Shown: positions 53,109 to 61,790, counted from the stretch's first letter. The stretch: 64,000 nucleotides of DNA from an uncultured Porphyromonadaceae bacterium (GCA_947175265.1 CAMWMD010000001.1:124001-188000); one strand, 5' to 3'. Notes: generated by a model from the letters alone, not told the origin. Numbers and translations: made by a program.

Positions 53109-55007
53109 TTATTCTTTCTCGAGATACGTTATGCCATAAAGCCCGGAACGATAATTGTTGAGGAATTGTCTCCCCTCTTCCGCGGTGATGACCCCTTGTT
53201 TCATTGATTTTGAAACCCAAGTCTCAAGATTACGAACCAGTTTCTTCGGATTATATTCGACATAATCCAAAACATCGGTTACCGGTTCACCATCTATGAT
53301 CTGTTCAATCTCATAACCGTTTTTATTTACGGAAATATGCACAGCACTCGTATCTCCGAACAAATTATGCAAATCTCCAAGTATCTCCTGATATGCTCCA
53401 ACCAGGAAGACTCCGATGTAATATTTGTCGTTCGGTTTAAGGGCATGAACGGGAAGAGAATATGACATACCCTGAGGAGAGACAAAGCGATTGATTTTTC
53501 CATCCGAATCACAAGTTATATCCTGTATGGTGCACCTGCGCGAAGGTTTCTCATCCAATCGTGAAATAGGCATAATCGGGAAGACCTGGTCTATTGCCCA
53601 AGAATCCGGCAAACTTTGAAAAAGGGAAAAATTACAGAAATATTTTTCGGGCAACATTCTGTCGACCTTCTTCAATTCTTCGGGGGGATGCTTCATAGAG
53701 CGTGTCAAATCATTGACATCTCGTGCAACAGACCAGAACAGTTTCTCAATCTGAGCACGCGTCCTCAAATCAAGCAGGCCGAGACTAAATAAGTCAAGAG
53801 CCTCTTCCCTAATCTGAAGGGCATCGTGCCAATCCTCAAACATTGTCGTAGGATTTATCCTGTCCCAGATATTATATAATTCTTTGGTGAGTTCATGGTC
53901 GTTCTCACCAATAGTTTCATTATCATTCCAAATTGGGAGATGAGTGGTCTCCAAAACCTCTATAATCAATACCGAATGATGAGCAGTAAGTGAACGCCCG
54001 CTTTCAGTAATGATATTAGGCTGAGGGAGATTGTTCTTCACGCAGACATCGACAAGTGCAGACACACCATCGTTGACATACTCCTGAATTGAGTAGTTCA
54101 TAGAATGCTCACCTGAAGATGAACGAGTGCCATCATAATCAACACCGAGACCGCCTCCAATATCAACAAAATCTATGTTGAAATCCATTTTAGATAACTG
54201 AACATAGAACTGCATAGCCTCCCTGAGAGCATTTTTAATGCGTCTGATTTTAGTGATCTGACTTCCGATATGAAAGTGGATCAATTTCAATGCCTCCTTG
54301 AGATTATTTTTCTCAAGATAAGAGAGTGCTTCAAGAAGTTCGGATGAATTGAGGCCGAATTTACTTACATCGCCGCCGGATTCCTCCCATTTTCCACTAC
54401 CGGAAGATGAAAGTTTAATCCTGATGCCTATATTCGGGATGATGCCCAATCTTTTTGCGACGTTGTGAATGAGTTTCAACTCATTAAGTTTCTCCACCAC
54501 GAGGTAAATTCTTCGGCCCATCTTTTGAGCGAGGAGAGCCAGTTCTACATAATCTTCATCCTTATATCCGTTGCAGACGATCAGGGAGTTGGAATTACAA
54601 CTTACACCCAACACCGCATGGAGTTCAGGTTTTGAACCTGCCTCCAGGCCGATATTGTATTTGTTACCATGGCTGACGATTTCCTCAACCACCTGCCTCA
54701 TTTGGTTTACCTTAATTGGATAGACAATAAAATTCTGACCCTTGTAGTTGTATTCCTCCGCCGCTTTTTTAAAGCACAAAGAGATTTTCTGGATACGATT
54801 GTCCAGAATATCGGGAAATCTGAGCAAAACTGGTGCAGAGACATCCCTTATCTTAAGTTCATCAATGACGTCTTTCAGGTCGACAGATGCACCACCTTCA
54901 CGAGGCGTCACCTGCACATGACCTTTTTCATTGATAGAGAAATATTTCAAACCCCACCCGTTGATATTATATATCTCCGATGAGTCTTCTATACGCCATT
55001 TCCTCAT
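53109..55007 (-). CDS. speA: Biosynthetic arginine decarboxylase
   Basis: A 632-residue PLP enzyme of the alanine-racemase-fold (SpeA) type. The PLP lysine is Lys99 in VYPIKVNQMRQV; GLEAGSKPEL, HFHIGSQITKI and VDIGGGLGVDYDGTRS follow. The C-terminal FCNFSLFQSLPDSWAIDQVFPIMPI is characteristic. It converts arginine to agmatine for polyamine synthesis. A -7 box 6 bases upstream could give it its own nearly leaderless transcript. Nearby argR suggests arginine-linked control, but I see no clear ARG box. Confidence 0.95.
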   Translation of the reverse strand: MRKWRIEDSSEIYNINGWGLKYFSINEKGHVQVTPREGGASVDLKDVIDELKIRDVSAPVLLRFPDILDNRIQKISLCFKKAAEEYNYKGQNFIVYPIKVNQMRQVVEEIVSHGNKYNIGLEAGSKPELHAVLGVSCNSNSLIVCNGYKDEDYVELALLAQKMGRRIYLVVEKLNELKLIHNVAKRLGIIPNIGIRIKLSSSGSGKWEESGGDVSKFGLNSSELLEALSYLEKNNLKEALKLIHFHIGSQITKIRRIKNALREAMQFYVQLSKMDFNIDFVDIGGGLGVDYDGTRSSSGEHSMNYSIQEYVNDGVSALVDVCVKNNLPQPNIITESGRSLTAHHSVLIIEVLETTHLPIWNDNETIGENDHELTKELYNIWDRINPTTMFEDWHDALQIREEALDLFSLGLLDLRTRAQIEKLFWSVARDVNDLTRSMKHPPEELKKVDRMLPEKYFCNFSLFQSLPDSWAIDQVFPIMPISRLDEKPSRRCTIQDITCDSDGKINRFVSPQGMSYSLPVHALKPNDKYYIGVFLVGAYQEILGDLHNLFGDTSAVHISVNKNGYEIEQIIDGEPVTDVLDYVEYNPKKLVRNLETWVSKSMKQGVITAEEGRQFLNNYRSGLYGITYLEKE

Positions 55008-55013
55008 TTCTTA

Positions 55014-55021
55014 CAAAATTA
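55014..55021 (-). promoter_or_regulatory. Possible internal promoter of speA
   Basis: Minus-strand TAATTTTG, exact -7 box, ending 6 bases before the speA ATG; no clear -33 partner. It lies in the 39-bp ssb-speA gap. Confidence 0.38.
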
Positions 55022-55046
55022 TCACTTCCCTTACTTTAAATAACAG

Positions 55047-55367
55047 TTATTTTCTCCCGACAATCTCAAGACGCTCGACAATAATCTCCGTCTTGCGTCT
55101 CAAGATTTTCATCCTGTCCTCATATTCCCTACTTCTGAGGTAACCCTCAATGTATAATTGCGTACCCTTTCGGACATACCTTTCCACAAACAAGGCGTTC
55201 TGACCTCCGAATACGAGAGAATGCCATTCCGTAGTCTCAACTCTTGCTGAACCTCTTACTTCATTTGTAGCCAAAGAAAGATAAGCCACGGGGTGATCTT
55301 TATCCGGGAATCTCATTTCCGGATCATTACCCACGTGTCCTAATAAAATAACCTTATTGACAGACAT
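55047..55367 (-). CDS. ssb: Short single-stranded DNA-binding protein
   Basis: A 106-residue OB-fold protein: MSVNKVILLGHVGNDPEMRF, then FPDKDHPVAYLSLATNE, TEWHSLVFGGQNALFVERYVRKGTQLYIEGYLRSREYEDRMK. It binds single-stranded DNA during replication or repair. It ends right after the OB fold (RLEIVGRK) and lacks the acidic DDDIPF-type tail that recruits other proteins. This suggests a secondary SSB, with a full-length one elsewhere. I start at the ATG at 55367, 14 bp after the ArgC-like gene. Confidence 0.88.
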   Translation of the reverse strand: MSVNKVILLGHVGNDPEMRFPDKDHPVAYLSLATNEVRGSARVETTEWHSLVFGGQNALFVERYVRKGTQLYIEGYLRSREYEDRMKILRRKTEIIVERLEIVGRK

Positions 55368-55381
55368 GCCGAAAGTTTTTA

Positions 55382-56347
55382 TCAGGCGAACCAAGAGGTC
55401 CGCGTATTTTCTGAATTTCCTGAAGTCTTGCTATATACAGACGGTTTCAGAGATAAGCCGACCTTTTCATGCAAGGCGAAGAGAAGATTAAGAGCATGCA
55501 CTGCATCTCCTGCTCCTCCACGCAATCTTCCGTCGGCCACAATTTCAATTTCCAGGAGCCCTGCCCCGGGCTTTGAAACCGATATGAGGCATTTCTGCGT
55601 TCCTTCCACTTCGGCATCGTCAATTCTCTCTCTACTTATGAAAGTGAAATTATGATCGTCATACACAGAGTCATATATCTTGGATATCTCATCAATGCCG
55701 AGAGGGCATTTCAAAGCCAATCCAATTCTCATTGACCGTTCAGAAGCGGATTGAGATATATTGAATGAAATTTTCCCTTCAAAACTATTCTGAGCCTTCT
55801 TTAGAGACCTTACAATTTCAATTTCTGTCAATGAAGGATTAAAAGTCTCAATTAAACTTTCAGGCATCTTGACCGAAGCCTTTATATCTGAAGACAACAA
55901 GAGATGTGACGCCAACGGATAAAGGGCAACTAAGACAAGAGAGGCAACCGGGGAAGGCACTATGGCATTTCTTGCCCCTCTTACCAACGGCTTTCGATTC
56001 ACCTCAGAAAGACCATACTCAAAATCTGATATACTCCAATCCGAGAAGCGGGAAGGGGAGAGGTTGATGATCTTCAGGTTTTCCCATTCATGCAGACGTT
56101 CAACAATTGAGTCACCCAAAGGGGAATCATCTGTCAGGAACAGAGCATCAATTTTCGATAGATCAATTTTATCGGAGAAAAACAAATCTTCCTCTCCTAT
56201 AAAGCCATGATGCACTGATGTTATCCTGTGCCCGGGCATTGAAGGCGCATAAAGACAAGCAATATCCACCTCCGGATGATGTATTAAAATCCTGAGCAGT
56301 TCACCAGCCTCCGGAGAGTCTGCACCAATAATACCAACTCTTATCAT
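55382..56347 (-). CDS. ArgC-like protein lacking the catalytic Cys and His
   Basis: A 321-residue protein with the N-acetyl-gamma-glutamyl-phosphate reductase fold: the NADP-binding start GIIGADSPEAGELLRILIHHPEV, IIDL-like INLSPSRF and FEYGLSEVNR, and a C-terminal RGGAGDAVHALNLLFAL. The catalytic GCYPT motif is replaced by IVPSP, with Val130 at the Cys position. The HRHxPEIE His motif reads NPSLTEIE, with Ser172 at the His position. It therefore probably cannot perform the thioester reduction of ArgC. It lies 4 bp after argR, ahead of ssb and speA. A regulatory or repurposed role is inference. Confidence 0.75.
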   Translation of the reverse strand: MIRVGIIGADSPEAGELLRILIHHPEVDIACLYAPSMPGHRITSVHHGFIGEEDLFFSDKIDLSKIDALFLTDDSPLGDSIVERLHEWENLKIINLSPSRFSDWSISDFEYGLSEVNRKPLVRGARNAIVPSPVASLVLVALYPLASHLLLSSDIKASVKMPESLIETFNPSLTEIEIVRSLKKAQNSFEGKISFNISQSASERSMRIGLALKCPLGIDEISKIYDSVYDDHNFTFISRERIDDAEVEGTQKCLISVSKPGAGLLEIEIVADGRLRGGAGDAVHALNLLFALHEKVGLSLKPSVYSKTSGNSENTRTSWFA

Positions 56348-56351
56348 TTCA

Positions 56352-56849
56352 TTAAAAATTTAAATCTTCTATAGCAATCCCAAGAATATTGGCAAACACC
56401 TCGGCAGCATGACTTCTTGTGACATCCTCCTTCAAGACAGCCAAGATAGTGTCTGTGCCCGAGATAGTGCCAAGTATTTCGGGAGAGTTGCTCATGTCAA
56501 TATCATAAGCGAGCCCTGAAGCATAGCCATTTCTTGTCTTAATAACAACCAAATTACCGGAAAACTGCAAAGAGACAAATCCACTTTGATAATTTGCCCT
56601 TGCCAGAGGTTGGCCGTAATTAAGCAAACGGTCTTTCAAAGAATCGCTTTCGGGAAGTACATACATATAAGTACCCCGGTCAGTAGGTACTTTTGTCGTA
56701 CGCAGCATTTTCAAATCACGTGATAAAGTGGCCTGAGTCACCGGATGCCCTTTTTGTGAAAGGATTTCCGCTAACTCCTCCTGGCTACCTATACACTGAT
56801 TTTTTATCAGTTCTATTATAAGGTCAATTCTTTTCTTTCTATTTTTCAT
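56352..56849 (-). CDS. argR: Arginine repressor ArgR
   Basis: A 165-residue regulator. The N-terminal winged helix-turn-helix is visible in EELAEILSQKGHPVTQATLSRDLKML. The C-terminal core, which forms hexamers and binds arginine, includes GTISGTDTILAVLK. It represses arginine synthesis and may activate catabolism when arginine is present. It overlaps nothing but sits 2 bp after the DUF151 gene and 4 bp before the ArgC-like gene, an unusual partner. No obvious ARG-box palindrome was found nearby by eye. Confidence 0.93.
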   Translation of the reverse strand: MKNRKKRIDLIIELIKNQCIGSQEELAEILSQKGHPVTQATLSRDLKMLRTTKVPTDRGTYMYVLPESDSLKDRLLNYGQPLARANYQSGFVSLQFSGNLVVIKTRNGYASGLAYDIDMSNSPEILGTISGTDTILAVLKEDVTRSHAAEVFANILGIAIEDLNF

Positions 56850-56851
56850 TA

Positions 56852-57451
56852 TTAAGCCGATTTATCGCCGCGACGATTGATTTCATTTTTTATTCTGGCA
56901 GCCTCTTCATAATCTTCTTTTTCGGCAGCCTTTATCATTGCTTCAGACAATTGCTCCAACGAAAGAACAGAAAGATCATGAGTATCAATCTTTACATCGT
57001 CAGCATCTTCAGGGTTCTCAGAAATGCTACCCGGAGAATCTTCCGAATCAAAACCCGACTCACGTAAAACCTCCTCAGTAGTATAAATAGGAGCGCCGAC
57101 TCTGATAGCGAGCGCAATTGCATCTGAAGAACGAGCATCTATCACCTTTTCATCCACTCCATCAGTGAAATGAAGGTCGGCTGCAAACACACCCGTCGGG
57201 AGACGCTTAATCATGACTTTGTCCAAATAAATACCAAAGGCCTTCAAGGCGGCAGCCATTGTATCATGAGTCAGAGGACGTGGTGTAGCAACTTCCTGCA
57301 ACTTACACTGAATGGCCTGTGCTTCCGGGAATCCGATAATGATAGGGATTCTACGGGTGGTCCCACATTGTTGAAGAATCAATGCATAAACGCCTGATTC
57401 AATCTGATTGAATGTGATACCTACTATTTCTAATTTATATTTCTTATCCAT
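56852..57451 (-). CDS. DUF151 bifunctional nuclease-like protein with UVR motif
   Basis: A 199-residue protein. Residues 1-135 are the DUF151 (BFN) domain: RRIPIIIGFPEAQAIQCKLQEVATPRPLTHDTMAAALKAFG and DARSSDAIALAIRVGAPIY. The last 40 residues form a UvrB/UvrC-type UVR motif, EAMIKAAEKEDYEEAARIKNEINRR. Plant and some bacterial BFN proteins show DNase/RNase activity, but the role in Bacteroidetes is not settled. It lies between mnmA (31 bp) and argR (2 bp). Confidence 0.87.
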   Translation of the reverse strand: MDKKYKLEIVGITFNQIESGVYALILQQCGTTRRIPIIIGFPEAQAIQCKLQEVATPRPLTHDTMAAALKAFGIYLDKVMIKRLPTGVFAADLHFTDGVDEKVIDARSSDAIALAIRVGAPIYTTEEVLRESGFDSEDSPGSISENPEDADDVKIDTHDLSVLSLEQLSEAMIKAAEKEDYEEAARIKNEINRRGDKSA

Positions 57452-57482
57452 AAAGATCTCTTAAAATTCACCATTGATACGT

Positions 57483-58592
57483 TCATTTTCTATTCCGATT
57501 CTTATGTCCGGATTTAGGAGGCACAGTAATCATTGCAGAACCGAGGCATAATTTGTGATCCGGGGTATAGATAATGGCATATTGGCCGGGTGCTATCCCC
57601 TGTACATCTGATTCAGATACTATAGTCAATTCATCATCTTCCGACAATATCAGATTACCTGAACAAAACTCAGGAGTATGTCTGGTCTTGAAACTGATTG
57701 CGACACGGGCGGGAGCACTTCCTGAAGAGGGGAGAGGATTCTCCGTAATCCAGTTCGGCTCTATAAGATGTATAACCCTTCCATATTGAAGGGGACTTGA
57801 ATATCCGTTGGAAACGTATATGACATTATCCTTGATATTCTTTCTTACCACAAACCATGGACCACCACTCAGTCCGAGGCCCTTACGTTGACCAATAGTA
57901 TAGAACCAGTATCCACGGTGTGTACCGATCTTCCTCCCTGTCTCAATCTCAATGACAGGTCCGGATTTCTCTCCAAGATGTGAGGCAATAAAATCAGCGT
58001 AATTTATTTTGCCAAGGAAACATATACCCTGTGAATCCTTCCTCATGGCATTCGGTAATGATGCTTCTTCCGCAATTTTCCTGACCTCCTTCTTGGTCAA
58101 GTCTCCCAATGGAAACATTATGTGAGAGAGTTGGTCGTAAGATATTTGCGCAAGGAAATCCGTTTGGTCCTTTACGGGATCTTTCGCTGTAGCGAGATAA
58201 TATTTATCATCTATTACTTTTACGGAAGCGTAATGACCCGTGGCTGTCTTATCAAATCTGTGCCCCCATTTTTGTTCGAAGAATCCAAATTTGATTATCT
58301 TGTTACACATTATATCAGGATGGGGAGTCAGACCTTCCTTGACCGTTGAGAGGGTATATGACATCACATATTTCCAATATTCTTCATGAAGAGAAACAAC
58401 TTCAAAAGGGAGATTGTACTTACGTGCTATCAACTGACACATCTCAATATCCTCTTCAGATGAGCAGTCTCCACCATCACCCTCCCTGCCTATCTTGATA
58501 TAAAACAGATGTAAATCGTTCCCTTCCGAGTACAGTTTATGCACTACGACGGCACTGTCGACACCTCCTGAAATCAATACAGCAATTTTCAT
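57483..58592 (-). CDS. mnmA: tRNA-specific 2-thiouridylase MnmA
   Basis: A 369-residue enzyme: PP-loop SGGVDSAVV (8-16) for ATP, catalytic Cys96 in HPDIMCN, partner Cys191 in KDSQGICFLG, and the GQRKGLGLSGGPWFV region. It introduces the 2-thio group at U34 of Lys, Glu and Gln tRNAs with sulfur from a relay. The C-terminal beta-barrel (ARVAISFKTRHTP) is intact. Its start overlaps the DoxX stop by 4 bp (ATGA, 58589-58592). Confidence 0.94.
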   Translation of the reverse strand: MKIAVLISGGVDSAVVVHKLYSEGNDLHLFYIKIGREGDGGDCSSEEDIEMCQLIARKYNLPFEVVSLHEEYWKYVMSYTLSTVKEGLTPHPDIMCNKIIKFGFFEQKWGHRFDKTATGHYASVKVIDDKYYLATAKDPVKDQTDFLAQISYDQLSHIMFPLGDLTKKEVRKIAEEASLPNAMRKDSQGICFLGKINYADFIASHLGEKSGPVIEIETGRKIGTHRGYWFYTIGQRKGLGLSGGPWFVVRKNIKDNVIYVSNGYSSPLQYGRVIHLIEPNWITENPLPSSGSAPARVAISFKTRHTPEFCSGNLILSEDDELTIVSESDVQGIAPGQYAIIYTPDHKLCLGSAMITVPPKSGHKNRNRK

Positions 58593-59098
58593 ACCTCCTC
58601 CAGTTCTCCCTCACTTTTATTTTCAGAATGAATGATATGAAGAGAAAGGAAATAGTCTACCGAAATTTTCCCGGGACCTACAAGAAGGATGAAGAAATAG
58701 ATGCCGAGGAACATGATCGGGAGATATCCCTGTTGCTGCCAGTCGAGAGAATATGAGGCTTCCGAGACAAAGTCATGAAGCAGATAGTATTCCGCTACAA
58801 TCATAGAGACAATAGGAGGAATGGTCATGAATCGTGTTAGGAAACCAAACATAATAAAAATTGAACATACTATTTCAATCACAGTCATGGTGATGAGAGA
58901 CGCTTCACTATCTAAACCGAGAACCGATGGGAATACAGTGTTCAATTCATAAAAATGAGCAATTTGTCTCACTCCGAACTGCATGAGCATAATACCTACA
59001 AAGAGACGTAGGAATAGTCTGCCCAAATTGGTATAGGAGTATCCGGTGAAACGGAAATATGTCCTTTTAATAAATCTTGAAATATTATTTTTTCCCAT
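58589..59098 (-). CDS. DoxX-like membrane protein
   Basis: A 169-residue inner-membrane protein with four helices. GRLFLRLFVGIMLMQFGVRQIAHF and ECVC-like IEIVCSIFIMFGFLTRFMTIPPIVSMIVAEYYL fit the DoxX family, some members of which are linked to thiol or redox metabolism. It ends in an acidic tail and overlaps the mnmA start. It follows the DUF5106 gene by 4 bp, so a shared role in envelope redox or thiol chemistry is possible but not shown. Confidence 0.82.
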   Translation of the reverse strand: MGKNNISRFIKRTYFRFTGYSYTNLGRLFLRLFVGIMLMQFGVRQIAHFYELNTVFPSVLGLDSEASLITMTVIEIVCSIFIMFGFLTRFMTIPPIVSMIVAEYYLLHDFVSEASYSLDWQQQGYLPIMFLGIYFFILLVGPGKISVDYFLSLHIIHSENKSEGELEEV

Positions 59099-59102
59099 AG
59101 CA

Positions 59103-60005
59103 TTAATTTGTTACCTTATCAAGAAGAGAACTTACAGCCACCGACAACGGAACATTCTTTTCCAATATCTTTCCTTCCGAAGAAATAACATATATGGCAG
59201 GAGTTATCCTGAGGTCGTAGATTTCTTCAAGATTCTCACCTTTTCCAACATTCCACTTTTCAGAATAGTTTGACACCTGATTCTCCCATCCCTCCTTATC
59301 TCCCGGATAAATGAAAAGGATATTGACCTTTCCCTTATCCAAGGCTTGTATCAAATTAAGGTTTGATTCCATTTTCAGGCGATCAAGTCTCCAGTCGGTA
59401 TTCCAGGGGTCACCGAATATAATTAAAGTAGGAGTAGACATGGGTCGATAGAAAGCGTCTTTACCGTTCCTGTCTTTGAAATGGAATACAGGCGCCACAT
59501 TGCCTTCTGCCGTCTCCTTGATCACCTTCATCTGCCTATCATACTTTAATCTTCTGTTTTGGGCAATCTTTTTGTTAGAGGTAACACCCTTTAAGAACTG
59601 GAGATATATCTCATCAATCCAAAATTCAGCCCTTGGTCCGTAAAGAGTTTCCTCGGCAGCCTTAGTAAACTGAAGGAGAAGAACCGGATTCTTAACCAAA
59701 TTATTCAATAATTTCTGGTTAGCATTCAAGGTTTTCTCTCTGTCAGCAAATCTCATCGCTGTAGCGTAGACCTTAAACGCATGGTTCAAAGCGTTCTGAT
59801 CAACAGCAGTCTTAGATTTTAAATCAAAAGAATCCCAGAAGTGCTCAACGATATAATTTGATTTGTCATACATTGTTGGTAATTCCTCGGGAGCAACAGG
59901 GTATTCGAACAGGGGTTGAATTTCAATCAGATGTTGCGCCGGAGAAACAAGAGCCATCCCGGTGGAAAAGACTATTAAGGATAACAAACGTTTCAAATTA
60001 TTCAT
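59103..60005 (-). CDS. Exported DUF5106/thioredoxin-like protein without CxxC
   Basis: A 300-residue secreted protein. Signal peptide of about 23 residues ending in SPAQ. The first half is helical and matches the DUF5106 family; the second half is a thioredoxin-like fold (VAPVFHFKDRNGKDAFY, then TPTLIIFGDPWNTDWR, then DLRITPAIYVISSEGKILEKNV). The CxxC expected after the second strand is GDPWNTDWR, with no Cys. The cis-Pro segment TPAIY is kept. It probably has a structural or binding role rather than redox catalysis. It lies between the SGNH hydrolase (34 bp) and DoxX (4 bp) genes. Confidence 0.8.
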   Translation of the reverse strand: MNNLKRLLSLIVFSTGMALVSPAQHLIEIQPLFEYPVAPEELPTMYDKSNYIVEHFWDSFDLKSKTAVDQNALNHAFKVYATAMRFADREKTLNANQKLLNNLVKNPVLLLQFTKAAEETLYGPRAEFWIDEIYLQFLKGVTSNKKIAQNRRLKYDRQMKVIKETAEGNVAPVFHFKDRNGKDAFYRPMSTPTLIIFGDPWNTDWRLDRLKMESNLNLIQALDKGKVNILFIYPGDKEGWENQVSNYSEKWNVGKGENLEEIYDLRITPAIYVISSEGKILEKNVPLSVAVSSLLDKVTN

Positions 60006-60039
60006 GGAGAATTATAATTGATTTAAAATTTTTACAGAT

Positions 60040-60711
60040 TCAGTCATTAACATATTCGCTTAACTGAGCAGCCCAAGCCTTATATCCCTTGCCAAGCAGA
60101 TGCAAACCATCATTTGTAAATTCCTTTCTCAATTTACCTGAATCATCTGACAGTGCAGGCCAAAGATCAATGTAGATGGCGCCATTTCTTTCAGCAATCT
60201 CTTTTAAATATTTATTGACAGACACTATAACCTTCTCTTTACCCTTCAGATTTTTATATCTTGCAAAATCATTGTTGATGGGCATTATTGACTGAATGTA
60301 AAGAGTTGTCGATGGTGATTGATTTCGTATCTCCTTAACCAATTCTTCGTAGCGAGCTGCCAAAGCTTCCGGTAAAAGATTGTGGGAGATATCGTTAATC
60401 CCTATCAGAAGGAAAATTTTGGCCGGGTTACCGTCAGTCACCTGCCTTAATCTTTCTTTCACACCTGAAATGACATCGGAATTAATTCCTCTGTTCTTTA
60501 TATTTTCTTTACCGAAAAGTTCGGAAAATTCACCGCCGTCAGTGATGGAATTGCCAAGAAAAACAATATCCCCCCTCACAACCGGCAACTTATCAAATAA
60601 AGAAACTCTCTGATGCCAATATTCAGATCGAGCCATACATAGGTTTAAACCCATGAAAGAGAATAAGATCGCGATTGTCAATAATCTATGTATGGATTTA
60701 TTTTTTTTCAT
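60040..60711 (-). CDS. Exported SGNH/GDSL hydrolase
   Basis: A 223-residue protein with an N-terminal hydrophobic signal (about 10-28) and SGNH motifs: GNSITDGG with Ser55, GINSD, IGINDISH and NDGLHLLGKGY with the catalytic Asp-His. Members are esterases or acetylhydrolases acting on lipids or glycans. Similar proteins deacetylate sugars in the envelope. The start overlaps the BadF-type kinase stop by 4 bp (60708-60711). Confidence 0.88.
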   Translation of the reverse strand: MKKNKSIHRLLTIAILFSFMGLNLCMARSEYWHQRVSLFDKLPVVRGDIVFLGNSITDGGEFSELFGKENIKNRGINSDVISGVKERLRQVTDGNPAKIFLLIGINDISHNLLPEALAARYEELVKEIRNQSPSTTLYIQSIMPINNDFARYKNLKGKEKVIVSVNKYLKEIAERNGAIYIDLWPALSDDSGKLRKEFTNDGLHLLGKGYKAWAAQLSEYVND

Positions 60712-61565
60712 GCCTGAAGATTTATATGATAGTCGATTAAGCCATCCACAGGTGTCTCAGTGACATGTGTAACACTGTATCCTAAAGAGGCCGTCGCCTC
60801 CTTAAGAATATTTTGGAAATGGAATGCTACTGACCCTGTGAAATTCACATTCAGCGCGTGGGCCCCGGGGTACATAGCCACATTACGCTTTACAAATCTT
60901 GTCAATTCCTTCAAGACAAGGGAATAAATGTAAGGATTCCACAAGTTTTTCTTAAGAAAAGGCACAAAAGAGGCGAGAAATCTATTTGGTGAAGGGAGTT
61001 TGTAAATTTTTTCCAGTATTTCCGGTAACGTAAGTTTGTATTCTTCCAAAAACATCTCCCTTACCGATGCAGGTAATTGTTCCTTAAACACGTCGCCAAT
61101 GAGACGTTTTCCCAAAGCGGCTCCACTACCTTCATCACCGAGCACATATCCAAGGGATGGAATCTGCATTATAATCTGTCCGCCATCATAAAGGCAAGAA
61201 TTAGAACCGGTACCCAAAATACAAGCAATTCCTTTTCTATTGCCGAAAAGAGCTCTGGCTGCACCCAAAAGATCAGAATTAACTTCACATATTTCAGGCT
61301 GCCAAACACTAAGGAGAGCAGATTTTATTTTTTTGCAAATCTCCTTAGTGGCACATCCGGCACCATAGTAATAAATATCATCCACTTTTATGTTTTCAGG
61401 CATATTTTGAGCGGCTTTCAACATCACTTCAGATATGGTGTCAGAATTTGCCAGCAGAGCGTTTATCCCATCAGACATGAAAGAAGCAGCCTCCTTATTA
61501 TCGGGGGCCAATAATCTCCACTCCACCTTTGTGGAGCCGGCATCAACTATCAGTTTGCTTCCCAT
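60708..61565 (-). CDS. BadF/BadG/BcrA-type sugar kinase (N-acetylglucosamine/MurNAc kinase-like)
   Basis: A 285-residue ASKHA-fold kinase. Phosphate-1 motif VDAGSTKVEW (6-15), phosphate-2 CILGTGSNSCLYDG, then SLGYVLGDEGSGAALGKRLI (the GDEGSG motif is typical of BadF-type amino-sugar kinases), and a C-terminal FTGSVAFHF loop. In the Bacteroidales relative Tannerella a member of this group phosphorylates N-acetylmuramic acid. Others act on GlcNAc. It is first in a run of 13 co-directional genes and shares a theme with the AmpG-like operon 30 kb away. Confidence 0.85.
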   Translation of the reverse strand: MGSKLIVDAGSTKVEWRLLAPDNKEAASFMSDGINALLANSDTISEVMLKAAQNMPENIKVDDIYYYGAGCATKEICKKIKSALLSVWQPEICEVNSDLLGAARALFGNRKGIACILGTGSNSCLYDGGQIIMQIPSLGYVLGDEGSGAALGKRLIGDVFKEQLPASVREMFLEEYKLTLPEILEKIYKLPSPNRFLASFVPFLKKNLWNPYIYSLVLKELTRFVKRNVAMYPGAHALNVNFTGSVAFHFQNILKEATASLGYSVTHVTETPVDGLIDYHINLQA

Positions 61566-61685
61566 AAAACAAATTCAATTTAATCTTTTCTGGTTCTCTG
61601 AATATAACCCACACCCTTCATTCTAAAGATGAAAGAGGGGAATCCGGAATTATATTCGCATTTTGTTATAGAATAATCTAAAATA

Positions 61686-61717
61686 CAAAATTAATAAAAA
61701 ATTTATAAAGATACAAT
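61686..61717 (-). promoter_or_regulatory. Promoter of the 61.6-49.4 kb gene run
   Basis: Minus-strand TAATTTTG (61686-61693) with ATTG (61714-61717) 20 bases upstream. The leader is about 115 bases to the ATG at 61565. Confidence 0.5.
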
Positions 61718-61756
61718 TGAAAAAATCAATTCTTTTTCAAAATTCTACTTATAGAA

Positions 61757-61790
61757 ATAAAAAAGAGGACCACACTCAAATGCGATCCTC
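61757..61790 (-). terminator. Intrinsic terminator after the LRR gene
   Basis: A 10-bp stem with two G-U pairs (61765-61774 with 61781-61790), 6-base loop, followed on the minus strand by a run of T. It lies 25 bp past the LRR stop. Confidence 0.8.

Noticed and set aside
55047-56849. ARG-box operators around argR
   Set aside because: No convincing paired palindromes matching ArgR sites could be seen by eye.
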